Positions 1 through 14,084 of a stretch of 64,000 nt of DNA are shown here, in pieces (the first letter of the stretch is position 1; each line of letters begins with the position of its first letter). The DNA comes from Pagrus major (taxonomy: Eukaryota > Chordata > Actinopteri > Spariformes > Sparidae): contig NC_133230.1 in the NCBI RefSeq assembly GCF_040436345.1, positions 24,624,197 to 24,688,196 on the forward strand, in the 5' to 3' direction. Below the pieces are notes generated by a model, which saw only the letters and a program-made list of their open reading frames with translations, made no database searches and had not been told where the DNA came from. The position numbers and the translations under genes are program-made.

Positions 1-16
1 GTCCAAACAAGTATTA

Positions 17-372
17 TTAAAGGTGCAATATGTACTTTTGGTGAAGAAATTTTAATAAGCAGAGAAAGATCTTCACTGATTTTGTTTTTATGCCTAAACA
101 AACTAAATGAACAAACTCTTTGTTTCCATGACTGAGTTAACTGAATAAACAAACTGACCTTAAAGGACGACACAGTTTCATACTGTTTTACTTTGTTTAT
201 ATTTGGCGGACCCTGCCACCTTTCTAGCTTTAAACAGTGTTCTGTGGACCTTATTTTCCCCTGAGAACAGCTTGTTTAGTCAGTTATTGAGTTTGTATTA
301 TCTCATTGATATTATAAATATTAAAATTCTTTGAGTTTGAATTTCTTCTCCAAAACTACAATGCCCCATTAA
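17..372. mobile_element. MITE, TTAAAGGTGC family, copy 1
   Basis: This is a non-autonomous DNA element with inverted ends. It opens with TTAAAGGTGCAATATGTAC and closes with a diverged complement ending at the ATGCCCCATTAA stretch near 361-372. The interior (GGACCCTGCCACCTTTCTAGC, CCTGAGAACAGCTTG) recurs in at least five other places in this window, which proves that it is dispersed. No coding capacity is visible. Confidence 0.75.
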
Positions 373-711
373 AACGTGCGATATGTAAGAATTTGCCAGC
401 TGTTGAAGTCATAATCCAAACAAATAGGGGTCTGCAGTAAGCTAGTTAGCTCAGTTAGCCGTGCATCTAGTGGTTCAGACTGAGAGCTCAGACCACCACA
501 GGAGTGTTGGTGTTTACACTGCTAGGACAGGAAGTTTGGACCAGGATGGGCCACAGTCAGCTGGTTAGCAAGTTAGATATAGATAGAAGACATATCTGCA
601 ACATAATACATTGGCATCATAATGAAAAAACTGTTATTTCTTTACAGTCTGTTGATAATTTGTTTGTTTTGATTGTTTTCAACTAGAATTCTTACATATT
701 GCACCTTTAAA
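372..711. mobile_element. MITE with AATATGTAAGAATT ends
   Basis: A second short element abuts the first. Its ends are near-perfect inverted repeats: about 370-394 reads CGTGCGATATGTAAGAATT and about 686-711 reads AATTCTTACATATTGCACC. The outer bases resemble those of copy 1, but the interior is different, so this is a related yet distinct family. The open frame inside it is not a gene. Confidence 0.65.
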
Positions 712-3029
712 CTGAACTTAAGTTAAATATCTTTAACTTAATGCAAATGTAATAAATCTATCTGCCAAATCAACCAATATTCTTCACGACCTACAAGGAG
801 GGGGAAAGTTATATTGATATTGCAATCACATCAGTGTTTTTTTCTGTTTTGACAAACTTTATTCACAGACTTAAAATTACAAATGTACACCACATTATCT
901 CTTCACTGAATTTCATATTGCTCATCAAGGTCCAACTTAGAAAAAAGTATTTACATATTATACATACATACAGCAGCATATAAACACCAAAGAGACCAAA
1001 GAGATACATAATGTGCTCCATTAGGTCCTTTAAGTGCAATTTAAAAACCCCTAAGAATGAAAACTATGCAGGAATATATTACATTTTGAAGTCTTAATAA
1101 CTTAACAAATAAGGTCATTTGTGGTTAAATCAAGCCACTTTTTAAGTGAGGACAAATCTCTCCTGCATATCTTACCGAAAAACTGGGTTTGGGCTGCTGT
1201 TTTTGAGTCACAACACTAAAAAGCAGCTCGTTTATCACATTACTGCAACGTGTGATAGTTTCCTCTCATTTCGATGTTTTCAACAGGACTCGAAAATCAC
1301 TCTGTCATATCACCATCAACAACAATTTACTGTTAATAAATTATTATACACATGTGCTTTCATAAGAAAAGTTATAATCCCTTAGATAGTCTGTTTTAAA
1401 TAAATAATTAAATAAAGCATTTTTTTTCTTTCCTTGGGAAGTGAGAACATGCCAGATGAAATGACTTCATAATGGAGTTGACTTCGTTACAAAAGCACAT
1501 TCAGAAATGTCTATCAAACCTCATGGAGATTGGCTGAAATGTTAAAGCACAAAAAGGTGTGATGGGAAACCCCTCTCAGTAGCAAAATTAACCAACAGAA
1601 AAATCTCATTGCAACTAATTACACAAGATGTGCGTGTAAGGCAGTGATTCGGCCTACATACAGTGCATCATACCAAGAGGTGTCTTTTCCCCTTTCAGAA
1701 GATTCAAGTACACTTAAAAGTTCTTGTGTTTATGACATTATGCACAGGAAACACCTAATGAAAAGTAGAAATTGTAGCACAGCTTCATAAAACTCCAATT
1801 AGTGGGATAGTGCTGGTATGCCCTTTATAAATAAGGGCTCATACTGTGCATTTCTTTCAGTGCACCGTCTGAATGAAAAGTCACACACGGCTGACTTAAG
1901 ACATGGTAAACATTAAAGGTAACCTCATACTCATGACCTTCCTGCATGACTGAAGGTCCAGTCCTGTAAACCAGCAAATAAATACTTCATAAACAAAACC
2001 ACAAATAACAAGCTGTGTCCCAATTCCAGCCTATTGTAACCACAGTATGTAGTGCATTCACACTGGAGGAGTGTAAAAACAGAGTTGATGAATACTAATG
2101 TCCCACAATGCAATGCACAAAAAAAATGGAGGGAGCTTCTAACAACAAGTAGACAGCTGCAGGATCATGTCACTAAACAGTAACAGTACACATCTTTGGA
2201 AAAGATCTTTGATTTCCATTGAGATAAAAAAAAAAAAAAAAGACTACAGCTCCCATGAGTCTTAGCCTCACACTTATAGAATCTTTAGTTGTTGAAAACA
2301 TGTTTTATCTTCCTTTAAATGATTGTATTGTTCAGTTCAGTAGTAGATGCTTATTTAGGTTAAAATATGGACAGATTCTGGTGCAGTGTTCTAGCTAAAT
2401 GATGAAAGAAGAAGGAAAAAGTATATTGGAGGTGGAAACAAGAAGAACAGACACTGACTCTAACCTGGAGATATTGTAAGCTGCCTTTTAGTTTTCACAG
2501 ACAACGTTAAATTGGGACACAGCTGGAGATAACGAACCGCAGAAAATACTTTGATCACACACGAGCTGACACTGGTCGGCCACCAGAGGGCGACGTAAAC
2601 CTGTGTGATCCAATCGAGGGAGCCAGTAGATGCTGATGTCTCAGCACCAGTAGTGGTCTGTGGTCCCTCCTCATTATAGTTGGTGGTTGTGTCCCTCGAC
2701 AGCTTGTGCAAACTTGTAAAGCAAGCAGCGGCTGGCTCTTCCTCCGCCGCTCACACGCTGCTCCCGAGCGCTGAGGTTTCAGACTCAGAATCTGCTGCCG
2801 AGTCCCTGTTAAAGGATGGGAGAACAGCCAGGAGTCAGACACAAAGGACTTGGCTTGTCCACACGGGATGAATAATGAACGCCAACAGCAGAGCAAAACA
2901 GTTGTTCTTGAAGGTTTAATTTGAATTTAGCTCAGGTATACAGAGCGGAACTGAGTTTGGCATCTCACTGGTTTCTTTACTGTGATCATGCAGGAGTCCT
3001 TCTGCACAACAATGTCTAGCTTTGTTCGG
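712..3029. other. Intergenic, no gene recognised
   Basis: This stretch is AT-rich with short open frames on both strands, none of which resembles a known protein or shows exon-like features. A 15-base A run lies near 2227-2241. I see nothing else that can be supported. Confidence 0.5.
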
Positions 3030-3200
3030 CAGTGATGAAATGTAATTAAGTACATTTACTCAATTACTGCTCTTTTTTGAGGTCCTGGTACTTTTCGTCT
3101 CTCCATTTTCTGCTAAGTGTTAAAGTTTCAAATATTATTCTTTTTACAACACTACATTTATTTGATAACTTTAGTTACTTTGCAGCTTGCATGCTGCATC
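3030..3200. repeat. Dispersed AAGTACATTTACTCAA repeat fragment
   Basis: The phrase AAGTACATTTACTCAATTAC followed by a CCATTTTCTGCT block and an ATTTATTTGATAACTTTAGTT block is a common teleost interspersed repeat. Related fragments occur at about 4133-4260, 10425-10640, 20580-20745, 55258-55380 and 61085-61205. Confidence 0.6.
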
Positions 3201-3619
3201 AGCGCCAGGTTGATTTCAGTCTTTAAAAAGACATTCATGTTTCCAAATCATATTTTTTCAGTCTAGATGTTGATTATATTTATTTATTCATTATCTAGTT
3301 CTGATAAACATATTTATTATAGACACTGAGTTTTCTTTCCAATGAAATGACATAGGTGTGCAATTCTTGACTGTTTTTTGGGGGGCTTGTAGGGATCTAT
3401 TTACTTATTTTTGACGAGGGTGGAGAAAAATTGTATTATTTGCTTTTGTGTACTCATGGTGTAATTTCATATTTATCTATTGTTTCTTTCGCTCTTTTTT
3501 TCTTAATTTTCCTCGCAGTTGACTGTAGTTTAGCCTTTGGGACCTTTACCCTCCACAGAACATGAATGTATTTACAATTTATAGTGTTTTGCTTCTCTAG
3601 CTTCATGCAACCATATGGT

Positions 3620-3830
3620 ATGTTTACTCTCAGTTGGGAAGTTGATGTTTGTTATTCATCTAGTGATCTCATGTGATTGGTTGCAGGCCTGCAGCCACTT
3701 CCTATTTAAGCTGGCCTCTCTTCTTAACAAACTGTTTGCCTGATGAAGATCTCGTACTGAAACTTGCAAATAAATGTATTTCTGAAAAAGTTGGACAGTG
3801 TGCGTGAGTTTGCTTGCAACTTTTGATCTA
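3620..3830. repeat. Unassigned repeat-like stretch (CCTGATGAAGATCTCG)
   Basis: It contains CCTGATGAAGATCTCGTACTG followed by TTGCAAATAAATGT. That wording resembles a phrase often seen near the 3' end of fish interspersed repeats. Family and ends cannot be fixed by eye. Confidence 0.3.
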
Positions 3831-4132
3831 TTCGTCCCTCTCCTGCACATCTATTTCATAATACTGATGTGTAAAGTATTTTTCTGTTTTGAGTCTTTAA
3901 AAAGGAATGAAGCAGTTTTCCTTTGCTGCAGATTACTTTGGTTTATAATGCTCTTGATTCAAGTCATAATATCTGGATAAAGTCACTCCAGCAACTCAGT
4001 TTTTGGAAACAAGCTTGTATTTTTTAGGATTGCATCTGAGAGCACATAATTTTTTCAATATATGAATGTAACAGTATGTTACAAGGCCCTATTCATTGGG
4101 ATTTACATAAGCCTTGTATTTACGTAATTATC

Positions 4133-4260
4133 AGTGTTGGAATGAAAGCGCATTTACTCAAGTTCCATTTTCTGCTACTTCATTCTACATTATGACGGCA
4201 AATATTCATTCATTTATTTGATAACTTTAGTTACTAGTTAATTTGCAGATTTCATGCTGC
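4133..4260. repeat. Dispersed AAGTACATTTACTCAA repeat fragment
   Basis: GCATTTACTCAAGTTCC, CCATTTTCTGCTACTTCATT and ATTTATTTGATAACTTTAG occur in the same order as in the copy at 3030-3200. It lies just past the 3' end of mfsd2a and may fall within its 3' untranslated region. Confidence 0.55.
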
Positions 4261-4284
4261 AATTAGTGTGCATTTTAAAAATAA

Positions 4285-4295
4285 TTTATTTTATT
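4285..4295 (-). terminator. Possible poly(A) signals of mfsd2a
   Basis: Two overlapping minus-strand AATAAA hexamers lie about 50-60 bases past the mfsd2a stop. This is position-based inference only, in an AT-rich area where such hexamers arise by chance. Confidence 0.35.
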
Positions 4296-4345
4296 ATCTT
4301 GAATCAAGCACGAGCTTCTGCGTTGTCATGCATTTCACTTTCCAC

Positions 4346-7300
4346 TTACAGCATTTCCTGCAGCAGTTTTCGGTTGCCCTGCCTCCTGTCCTCATCAATA
4401 GGGTAGGTCTTCAATATCAACAGTCCCACAATGATAAGAACCACAGGTACAGGAGCGACCAGCACCTTCAGGGTTAAACTGACCGCTTCTGGTTGTAAGC
4501 AGGACCCAGTCACATAGCCGGCAAATCTGCAGAAAAATGCGGATAGAAAGAGAGAAAAGTTGAGCTGATGGGAGTACAGTTTGGCATGATTGTTAGACGA
4601 AGGATTATGTGATTGTTGACCACATGACTGCCGGAGCTGTAATGTGGAGATAATCTCATGTAGAGTGTTAGAGATCTCGGCCATGCAGACATAAGTAAGT
4701 GCTGATAAAATGTTAGGGATAAAATTTTACAGATTTTACAGGATTTACAGATAAGAATAATAAAAAATGAATCAGTTAACTCACTTCATACTAAGTGTAG
4801 AGATACCCAGGGATACTCCAGAAGCGAACTTGATGAAGAACACATAGTAGGAGTAGAAGAGTGCTTCGTGACCATGGATGTCCGGGTTCCTAACCTTGAA
4901 GTCATCCACTACATCGGGAAGCATCGACCTGAAAGAACGAACACCACATTTAGCAAAAATCTCAAGACACAATCAGCAAGATTGTATATGTGCATACAGA
5001 TCCAGGGATGTATCCTGTGGATAAACTCACCAAGGCAGGAGGAAAGCTGCTGCCACACTCACACCTGCAGCCATGGAGACCAGGTAAGAAATGATCAGGT
5101 TGCTCTTGACAGAGATGATTAGGATCATGAAGGGAATCGCCCACTATAGAAAGAGACAGAAGGATGTGAGTGATTCCGTAACAACACATCCTCTTCGAAT
5201 AAATGCCAAAAACAAGGTTGTGTTTTTTTAAACTTACGGTCATGCCAAAGTAAACTGCCATCTTCTTCCCAAACCGAGTCAGAAACCACTGCCATAATGG
5301 GATGGTTAGGGCCCCAGAGAGCTGGAAGAAAAGAGACAAAGAACTATTGGTATTGTAGTTTCATTAAATACGATTATTCAAGCTCTTCTAACTGTGCTTG
5401 ATTAATGTTCTGGAAAATGTGGGAACCGGAAAGAACAAAGTGACCGCTGCAGGAGGAGGTCAAGGGACAAGGCCACAATATGCTTTGTGTGGTCTTGATT
5501 CAACCCTGCAGGGGGCTGACAACCTTTGACCTCTAAGGCCAAACTTGGTCAACCAGTTTTAAATGACCACACGGGAACAAGCCTGCCAACTCAGCAGCCT
5601 GAGAAATGAACATCAACTGTGCGCAAGGACAGTGGAAAATATTCCCTTTCTTTCTCTCGACTCCCACCTCTCCAATTATGATACACGGTGCCCAAAAATG
5701 TTTCCACTCCTAAACAGAGGGAAAGGCATCAGAGCAGAAAGCTGCGAGGAGGATGGAGAGGAGAAAGCAGCCAATGGTGGCAGTGAAGGATGGCCGGGGC
5801 ACAAAAGCTCCACTGTGTCTCCCCACGATCTCCTGCTAACGCCATGTGAGTGTGTGACTGGGAGACAGGTTCCCAGGAGCCCGAACAACACCTCCTCTCA
5901 CCCTGAAAATCTGCCCTTTCAGCCCCGGTAGCATGCGTCCCCTCGCCTGAGTACAGGCTGACAACCCCCACAAACTCTGGGACCTTACTCTGTGCAGCAA
6001 GGGCGGCCAAACTGCTGCAGATTGCACTGATGTCCTCCAAATCTCACACTGATTAGCGCTTTTATAAGGAGGCGAAGAGTCCTTCAGGGCAAATTAGAAA
6101 AACTCACCATGATGACCAGGAGAATATTCTGAAAGTCCTTCCTGTGGCCGAGAGCGTAGGTGATGAAAAGGGCAAAGTTTCCTTCCAGTAGCTGTAAAGA
6201 CAAATAAAAAAAAGAGTCATTTTTACGCAACTACAGTTTCAAGCAAAGGAACAGTTTTACATTTTGATCTTGTTTGTTTAATATGCTCAAATCCACATTT
6301 TAAAAACGACAAGTTGTTTTACTTTTGGAAAAAGGCTAGCCGTTTCCCCTTGTTTCCAGTCTTTATGCTAAGCTAAGCTAAGCTAACTTTCTTCTGGCAG
6401 TATCTTCATTTAATGGACAGATACTAAAGTTGCACCAAACCTCCCATTTAACTCTAAACAGACGGTAAACTATTTTCCAGAATATTTAATTATCTCTCTA
6501 ACTATGACCATGAAACAGATAATGAAACAAAGTGTTACCATGAAGGCCAGAGAGGTGAAGAGGAAGCCGATGACCAGCTTGATGTACGGTTCGTGGCTCA
6601 TCACCAGCCACAGGCCCTGACGGAAGGTGAGGTGCTGGGAGTTTTTCCGTACGGTCTCTAGAATTCAACACAGAGGAGAAGAGAACAAAGATAAGACAGC
6701 TGAAGATCTTTGCTGTGAGGAATTTAAAGCATGAAGACGATGATGAGAAACTATGTCTGATAATATTCAGTGTCTGCCACAATGAGGCCCATGCATTCTG
6801 ACATTTTTGGAGGAGGCCAAATGTTTCCCCAAGGGCAACTATTTCCAAACTTCACATAACCTCATTGACTAGCAGATCCGCACAACATGAACAAAATAAT
6901 AGTGTGATTCAGCCAACTAGATGTTTATGCTGATTGGACGAGTAACTTTCACATACTTCAAGTATTGGGTTGGATGCAACACAAGCTATAGCTAGCAACA
7001 TGGTGGATGAGGAGCTTGTGCCAAACAACTATATTTAATGTAGTGCTGTGTTTTAATGATGCAAATGGAGAAATTCATAGGTTATTTCAGGTCTGGTTAT
7101 AGTCAACAGTGCATTTAGAAACTGAGAAAGATCGCAATTTAGATTCTTGGATTGTGACTGCTTTTAAATAGATTGTGATATTAATTTCTGGCCATATCTC
7201 CCACCCCTAACGGTCTGAGATACATGTCAACAGCTCTGCTACGATTTCCACCTTCTTTCCATCTCCTTGTTATTTCATGGATTCATACCTTTTTCCTTCA

Positions 7301-10300
7301 CACCCAAGAACAAGACTGTGGCACAGAGGACGTAGATGATGCAGATGACCCCTGACGCAATCAAGTAAGCTTGTTTCTGAGGACAGAACAGACAGCATTT
7401 AGTTTAACACTCATGTAAAGGCAGTATCAAATAGCTGTAAATACTTTCTGACATTACAAAAAAAACTCACTGTCTCATCCAGTGTAACATCTTTTGGCAC
7501 ATCGCTTCTATTCGAGTTTGTGCTGTCGATGACATCAGTCTCATTGGGACAATTTGATGCGCCACCTACTATCTGTCCCTGGATTGCAGTGCCCAGAACT
7601 GTGCCCAGCACCTCCACCATCATACCTGAGAGCAGCACAGAAATGAATCATCAGCGCATAAACGACAACACACATGTAAAACAATCTGATCACACCGGAG
7701 CGCTGACGTACGATAGGCAGTGGCAGAGTCCCTCTCTTTCTGGTCGTTGCTGATGAACATGGTGAGGGCTGAATATGGCACATGGAAGCACTGCAAATGT
7801 ACACAAACACACAGTTAGGCTTGTGTACACACAGTGGGTACAAGAGGAACAAAGTACTGTAAGAATTGTCTGTCTACATGACATACTAACCGTCTGCATT
7901 GACTGGAAAAGGCAGTAAAAGATCAGGTACCAGTAGATCTTCCCTTGTTCAAAAGGAGGAACATACCAGATCAGGAAGTACGTCATTACGGCAAATGGAG
8001 TAGAGAAAAGGATCCTGTGAAGAAAGGAGTAGAGGATTGTCAGGAAACAGTATCATGAAAGTAAATTTTAAAAGATTCAAGAGGCAAATGGGTTTGATAT
8101 TTCTTCACTACGTTGGCATTCTGTGCCGTTTGGCACGAGAAAAAAAGTGCGCCCAGCCTGCTGTTTCCTGTTGCTCAAGGGACTGTTTAATCAATTCTGC
8201 CAACTGTTACTGTACCTTTATCCCCCTTTTCATTTTTCCTCACTTGCAGTCTTTTCAACTCTCTCATGCCGCTTTGTGAATAATCCCCCTAATCCAGCCC
8301 TGTTAGAGCTCGCGTGTGGAGAAAGGGCTCAGCCTGGGCTGTATGGGGAGACGAGAGCGGGCTGGCTCAACGGTGAGGCCGCTCTGGCCCACCTCGCTCT
8401 CGCTCTTCCTCAGCTTTGTGTGTCCTCCCGCTGACCTCAGTCAGAGAAGCTGGTGCCACTTCAGAAAGTTGTGTTTAAACAGACAACAGTAGGGCTAAAA
8501 CTTTTTCTTCTACAAAAGCCCCTACAGTTAGAAATCAGTTATTGCTGTGGGCCAGTGAAGAGAGAAACTACAAGGGATTTTTGTGCCAAAAGGAAACCAT
8601 GTGTCTCTTGTTGACACAGACACACGTCAAGTCAAGTATTCATTTACTTGATTAACAGGAAATCATTTTTGCTGCTCATGTGATAGTAAACCTTTGGATT
8701 TTGGTTGACTAAATCAAAGAGCCACCATGGCCACTTGGAACATGGGAACATTTTATAGACTAAACAATCATATGAAAAAAAAAAAAAGGAAAATTAGCCT
8801 TTGGTTGCATGTTGAAAGTTGAGAGCTGTCTGTTGAGAGATAGTGCTGACAGTCTCTGAAGGCAGTATCACTGAACACTGAAAGATGTTTCCTTAATGAA
8901 CAAGACACTTCTGCACTCACATATGGTGTCCTCGTCTGGGCACACGTGGGAAATAAGAGAGGAAGCACCTCCTGATTTTCTCCAATGTCTGAGTGAATTA
9001 GGTTAATGAGAGCCATTTTATATGGAAATAGAGGCCTGGTTGCAACTGTCGCCCATTCACGTGGCTGAATGAACACAAGCCAAAGACTCTTTATGCGTCA
9101 TCATTTGCCAGTTAGATCAATTACAAATTGCATTCTCAAAAAGCTGTTAATGTGTTTCAAGTGAAACATATATTTTTTAAGGCAAAATGTCTCATCCTAG
9201 TCTCCTGTCACAATGTCTTTGTGTAAAACACTGTCAGCTGAAATAGGAAAGATAAGTGAGGACATAAAAAGACAGCTGTGGGTTCTTGTCTAACAGCTGG
9301 TTGTTTCGAAAAGCTACACAGGCCACAGAGGATCATGTACATGTTACCGTTTTAACAATGACCTCAATTATTTCAACCAAGCATGTCTCTTGACCCAAGG
9401 TAACCTCTCTCTGTTGCTGCTAAATCCCCTCCCTAAACAGTCAGTGGGAAATCAAACACACACACACATAAATATGGACACACCCCCATTGGTTTGAAGC
9501 TGATGGTGTGTTGTAGGTTGGACCAATCGCAGCAGAAGCCGGTGAATTCACCCTCCCCCCCTCCCCCCACAAGTGCAGCTCGTGCACAGCCAGCGTTTCT
9601 GACTCAAATACCCACGATGCTCAAGATATCACATGCGTACAAATGCCCGTAAAATATTTAGATCTGTTCCGGCACAAATTATATCATAGCCTCAGGCGAT
9701 GGTTTCTGAAGCGGGGATTCACATCCAGCAGACACATTTCACACTCTCCTCCCCTGCTCATGTACACAGCACCCAGTTTCACTCTTTGAGCACGACACAA
9801 GGTCATTTTTACACAAACTGACTTCCTCCATGAGCTCAACTGTCAGCATCACATGGCCATTATTGTCTTTAATTGTACTTTTAATATATTAAAAGTACAG
9901 ATCTAGCCTGTTCAGGGTTGCAGGGAGCTGAAGCCAATCCCAGCATGCTTTTGGCACGAGGAAGGGGAAACCCTTGACCAGTTGCCAGTGAGGCTAACAC
10001 ATTCATACATACATAAGACTGACGATACTGTCCTGCATTGCTTATACATATACTTTTTAGACAAATCAAATTAAGAATTCTGTTTCTAATGTGTGTAGTT
10101 TTTAATCAGGTATTTAATTCCTTAGATTAGCTAGAAGCAAACATTTCCATCTTACTGTACTTTATAAATGGTTCTTTTTACCACTTTATTGTTTAATGGT
10201 ATATATTAGGGATCAACTAAGATGGTTTTTTGAAGTTTTACTGATACCGATTATTAGTCATCAAAGAGACCAATATTTGGAACGAATACACATTTGCTGT

Positions 10301-13300
10301 AAAAGTAAAAATATTTTCAAAATGTAAAAATGTTTCTGCTTTAAAGTCCACTTCCAGTGATCAGTGCCTCACTACAGTCCATAATGTGCATTACTTTCCT
10401 ATCAAAAATTTAGAATAACCAGTGATGCAATGTAAGTGAGTACAATTTACTGGACTTAAGTAAAATTTTTAGGTACTTTCTTTGAGAATTTCCATTTTCT
10501 GATACGTCCTCTCCACTACATTTTTCAGGAAAATACTGTACATTTTACTCCACTACAATTATTTGCTAACTTTAGTTAGTTAAGTTACTTAAGTTAGTTA
10601 CCCCTAGTAAATAAAGTGAATTATATATACACTTTAATATATTGTTATACGTTTATTCATATTGCCAATCTCTTTACACACAGATAGGAAATTAAGGTAG
10701 CCTGTGGCGTTTATGACTAGTATGTCTCGTTTTTTTGTTGTTCTGAACACACAAGGACATGTGTGCAATACACGCACAATCTCATATCATAATTAATGTT
10801 GTTCCAGGAGCGTCATTGAAACCTACTAATCAGGTTTTGGTAATGTCATAGCTTAGTGACTCAGGGAAAAGGAACAGAAAACTACAAACCACCATGCAGC
10901 GACAGAAAACAGTGAAGACATGGGAAACGATAAATTAACTTTGTGTAAAAAAAAAAATTAAAAAAAAAGTATAATAACACACAACAGTGTAATAACACAT
11001 TCCAAGCGTATCTCCTGATTGATAGTCCTGTATGTAGCACACGACTTCTAGCAAGTGTTGTATTCGGCTACAACACAATGGCAGGTCTATTCAAAAAGTG
11101 AACAACATGTGTCTTAACTAAAACAGCTGGTTGATTCTACCACACGTCTGCATCTAGAAAGAAGCCTCAGCTGCTGTTTGTGTGTTAGAAATGTTACACT
11201 TGTGGCTTTAGTATGGGATTCACGAATGAATGGTGTTTCATACGGACTATATTCTCATAATTTCAACCACATTCTTCCTCGGTAGTCACTTCAACCCTGC
11301 AGCCAACCCTGCTAGGGTCTCATGAGCTGTTTCTTGTCAGTACATCTCACACTCATTTCCAGCATTTCCTTTTCATCACTTAATATCCTGTTTGCATTGT
11401 GAACTTGTCCTGAAACATTGCGCCGCTGTGAGATTCAGAAACCTACCAGGGCATCATGCGGCCGATGCCAGTCCATCTACTCCGGCTCACCAGGAAACCC
11501 ACAGTTGGATCCGTGATAGCGTCCCATGCCCGGCCCACAAACAGGATAATGGAGGCATGGGAGGGGTCCAGCTACAGGGAGGAAATGGAAAAAGAGTGAG
11601 ACATGAAACCACAACAAAGAGGACACTAAACACCACCTCATATGGCTGCGCTGCTAGGGAATGATTCAAAAGAGCCAAGACACCAGTGAGAATATGACAC
11701 AACAGCAGTGAGATACACAACTGTGCCATTTTGCTTTTAGGACAATGTAGCATTCAAAGCCACTCTAATGATCTCAGCTCTTGAGCTTGAATGGTCTGTG
11801 TACAGTGGAAACGTCTAACTCGCTAATTGAGTAAGAAAACAAAGCAGCAGGACACCAGGTTAATGCGCTTGACCGGCTACTGCTGGAGACTGTTAAAGTG
11901 ATCCAAGGCTGAGAAGAATGAACACAAGAAGCTAATCAGTATGTGCAACTACGGGGACAAATGCAGAACAGAAGGAAAGCACAGAATGAACTTAAGGATA
12001 TACAAATAAACAAAAGGACATTTAAGTGGCCACTTCAGTTAAACAAAATGTCTGTCTTCTGTGTCTCCTGTCAATCACCTGAGCCACATCCAGCAGGTAG
12101 ATCTGGAGGAAAAAGCCCAAGGCGCTGCCTGTGATCTGGTAGGGAGCCCCGCCGATGGCGTAGCAGAGTTTGCTCCACACCGACAGGCGATTTCTCTGGG
12201 CCCTTGGCTGGAAGACAAGCAGAGGGGGTGGGGGGACAGGAGGGCAGAGGAGATATGTAATGCAGTTAATTTGTGCATCCGACTGTAAAAACTGAAATGC
12301 TTGTATTCCCAGAGGAGCTATGACTGACAGTTAAGTGGTGTGGGTATATGATCATTATCTACAGCTCTCATCTGCTGTCTGGGGTTTTTTTAATCCCTGT
12401 TTTCAGCTACAAATTCCCTCATCCATCCCTCTGTCGAAGCATCTCGCTATGTTAAACAACCTGTTACCACGAGGCACCGAGATTGGCTAACTTCCCTCGC
12501 CCCACTGCTCAGAACGTCAGATTAGGGACAAATCCCCAATGGCGATGGAGCCCGAGCCTATACTCCGAAGTCAGACAGCGGTGTGAAAGTATGAGGTTAC
12601 TGTAGTTCACACACCACATCATTAAGACTCAAGCGCTGCTATTGGCTCCAGCAATAGGATGTTGGAGGTAGTGTGACGTTTTATGCTGAGTGGCCAGCAG
12701 TCAGCAGACAGTCTAGAGTTGTATCACATCCCGTAGGCACAGCCAATCACCTGATACGGGCTGATGATGTCAGCAAGGGGGTATCTAGAGCCTGATTCAC
12801 ATCCGCCACAGACACAAAAGCAGCAGCACCTCATGTTGTGAGCAAACTGCTGCCTCCTCACAAACCTTCAGCACGCTGGGATAATAATCATGAGAAACTA
12901 AAAATAGTATTAAGATTTAATGAAGGAATACAGGCTGTAGGCGACCTCAGATGACTGGTGAGGAAAATCTTGTACAATACAGGAGTGGGCGGACAGCCTC
13001 AGAGGGCAAAACACGGAAAGATAGCGGATTCAATGAAAACATTGAACGGAACTTTTAGAAGTTACATGAAATGATTTCCATTGGCATGGAAGAGCTACTC
13101 GGGGGCACAAATTCAGCATAGAGTAATCTTTCTTGAATAAATGATTCAAAAGCAATGAAAATCCCCATTAAAAAGTCCCAGGCAAAATGTGAATATACAA
13201 AATATGAATCCTTTTAACTCTAAAGATGCATCTGAGGTACATTTTAATCCAAAACAGCTTAGACTGTAGATGTTCTAATCAATGAGTAAAGTTGAAATGT

Positions 13301-14084
13301 CTGAAATGTGATCTGATATAGTTGGTAAAAGAGGGATCGGAGAGCAGACATGATGTTGGAGGCATATCAGGCTGTAGATGGTCACATTTGTCATATAAAT
13401 CAACACTTGGGAGTTATTTGGAGGCTGTTAGACTCATACATATGCCAATTTGAGTCCTTTAAAGGCTTTCAGACTGGTTTAATACACAGAGAAGTCTCTG
13501 TGCAGGGCGCTCCAAGAGGCTGGCTGACATGTGTTTTAATATTATAATAAATGTCACTGTTGAATATTTAATTTTAGACTCTCAAACCAAATGAATCATC
13601 AATCATGCAACACGCAGCTCAGCGGTACGTTACACGTCACGTTTCTGCACGCCACATCTGTCATCACTGAAGGCTGCTGTGCTGCATTTGACATTTGAAT
13701 GAGGATTTTTTTCCCCCAAAATGTCAAGTTTGAATCGGAGGTGGTCCCTTTAAAGCCGGTGTGTCAGGCTCAGGAGCAGCACGAGCAGCTGCCCGAGGAC
13801 AGACGGAAAAAAAAGGGAGAGATTCATGTGTCGAGGACAAGTGAGGCGAGCGGAAAGGAAGCGACGAGCACATTTTTTTTAACCGTTACCTTTCATTTAG
13901 GCGCCTTTTCACGCCCCTGAACACAGAGGGGCGACACTGACTGAAACACCCCTCACTTAACAGCCCCGAATAAATCAAACATAGCATCGAGCTCTCTTAC
14001 CTTTGCTGTCTTGACTTCTGTAGTTAAAGGTTTGACTGATAACAAACTCGCCGCGCACTGCTCCGCGCCCTCTCCTCGTGCCAT
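4346..14084 (-). CDS. mfsd2a: Sodium-dependent lysophosphatidylcholine symporter 1 (MFSD2A)
   Basis: This is a complete 13-exon gene encoding 502 residues. Coding exons (genomic, 5' to 3' of the gene): 14001-14084, 12079-12207, 11447-11571, 7891-8014, 7712-7790, 7471-7625, 7289-7376, 6539-6657, 6108-6191, 5238-5321, 5031-5143, 4785-4928, 4346-4526. Every junction is GT/AG and in phase. MFSD2A is a 12-helix plasma-membrane carrier that imports DHA-lysophosphatidylcholine with sodium, notably at the blood-brain and blood-retina barriers. The sequence shows GRAWDAITDP (D88, D92, the sodium-site aspartates), K428 in IKFASG, and an extracellular loop with sequons N208-E-T and N219-R-S. C206 and C452 are placed to form the family's extracellular disulphide. 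The start MARGEGAE matches the human MAKGEGAE. The C-terminus ends soon after YPIDEDRR, about 40 residues shorter overall than human (543). Paralogue a or b cannot be told by eye. Confidence 0.96.
6240..6480. repeat. Teleost TGCTAAGCTAAGCTAA interspersed repeat
   Basis: The stretch GTTTCCAGTCTTTATGCTAA, then GCTAAGCTAAGCTAAC and ATTTAATGGACAGATA, is a familiar fish interspersed repeat. It sits inside the mfsd2a intron between 6192 and 6538. Ends are approximate. Confidence 0.5.
8015..11446 (-). other. Large mfsd2a intron (third coding intron)
   Basis: This is the longest mfsd2a intron, bounded by exons 7891-8014 and 11447-11571. It contains repeat fragments near 10198-10330 and 10425-10640 and otherwise no recognised gene. 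Human MFSD2A has 14 exons while I find 13 here, all contiguous in frame, so no coding exon needs to be hidden in it. Confidence 0.8.
10198..10640. repeat. Two interspersed repeat fragments in an mfsd2a intron
   Basis: About 10198-10330 carries TTAGGGATCAACTAAGATGG and a CTGATACCGATTATTAG phrase that I associate with a common teleost repeat. About 10425-10640 is another copy of the AAGTACATTTACTC-type repeat (CCAGTGATGCAATGTAAG, CATTTTACTCCACTACA). Confidence 0.45.
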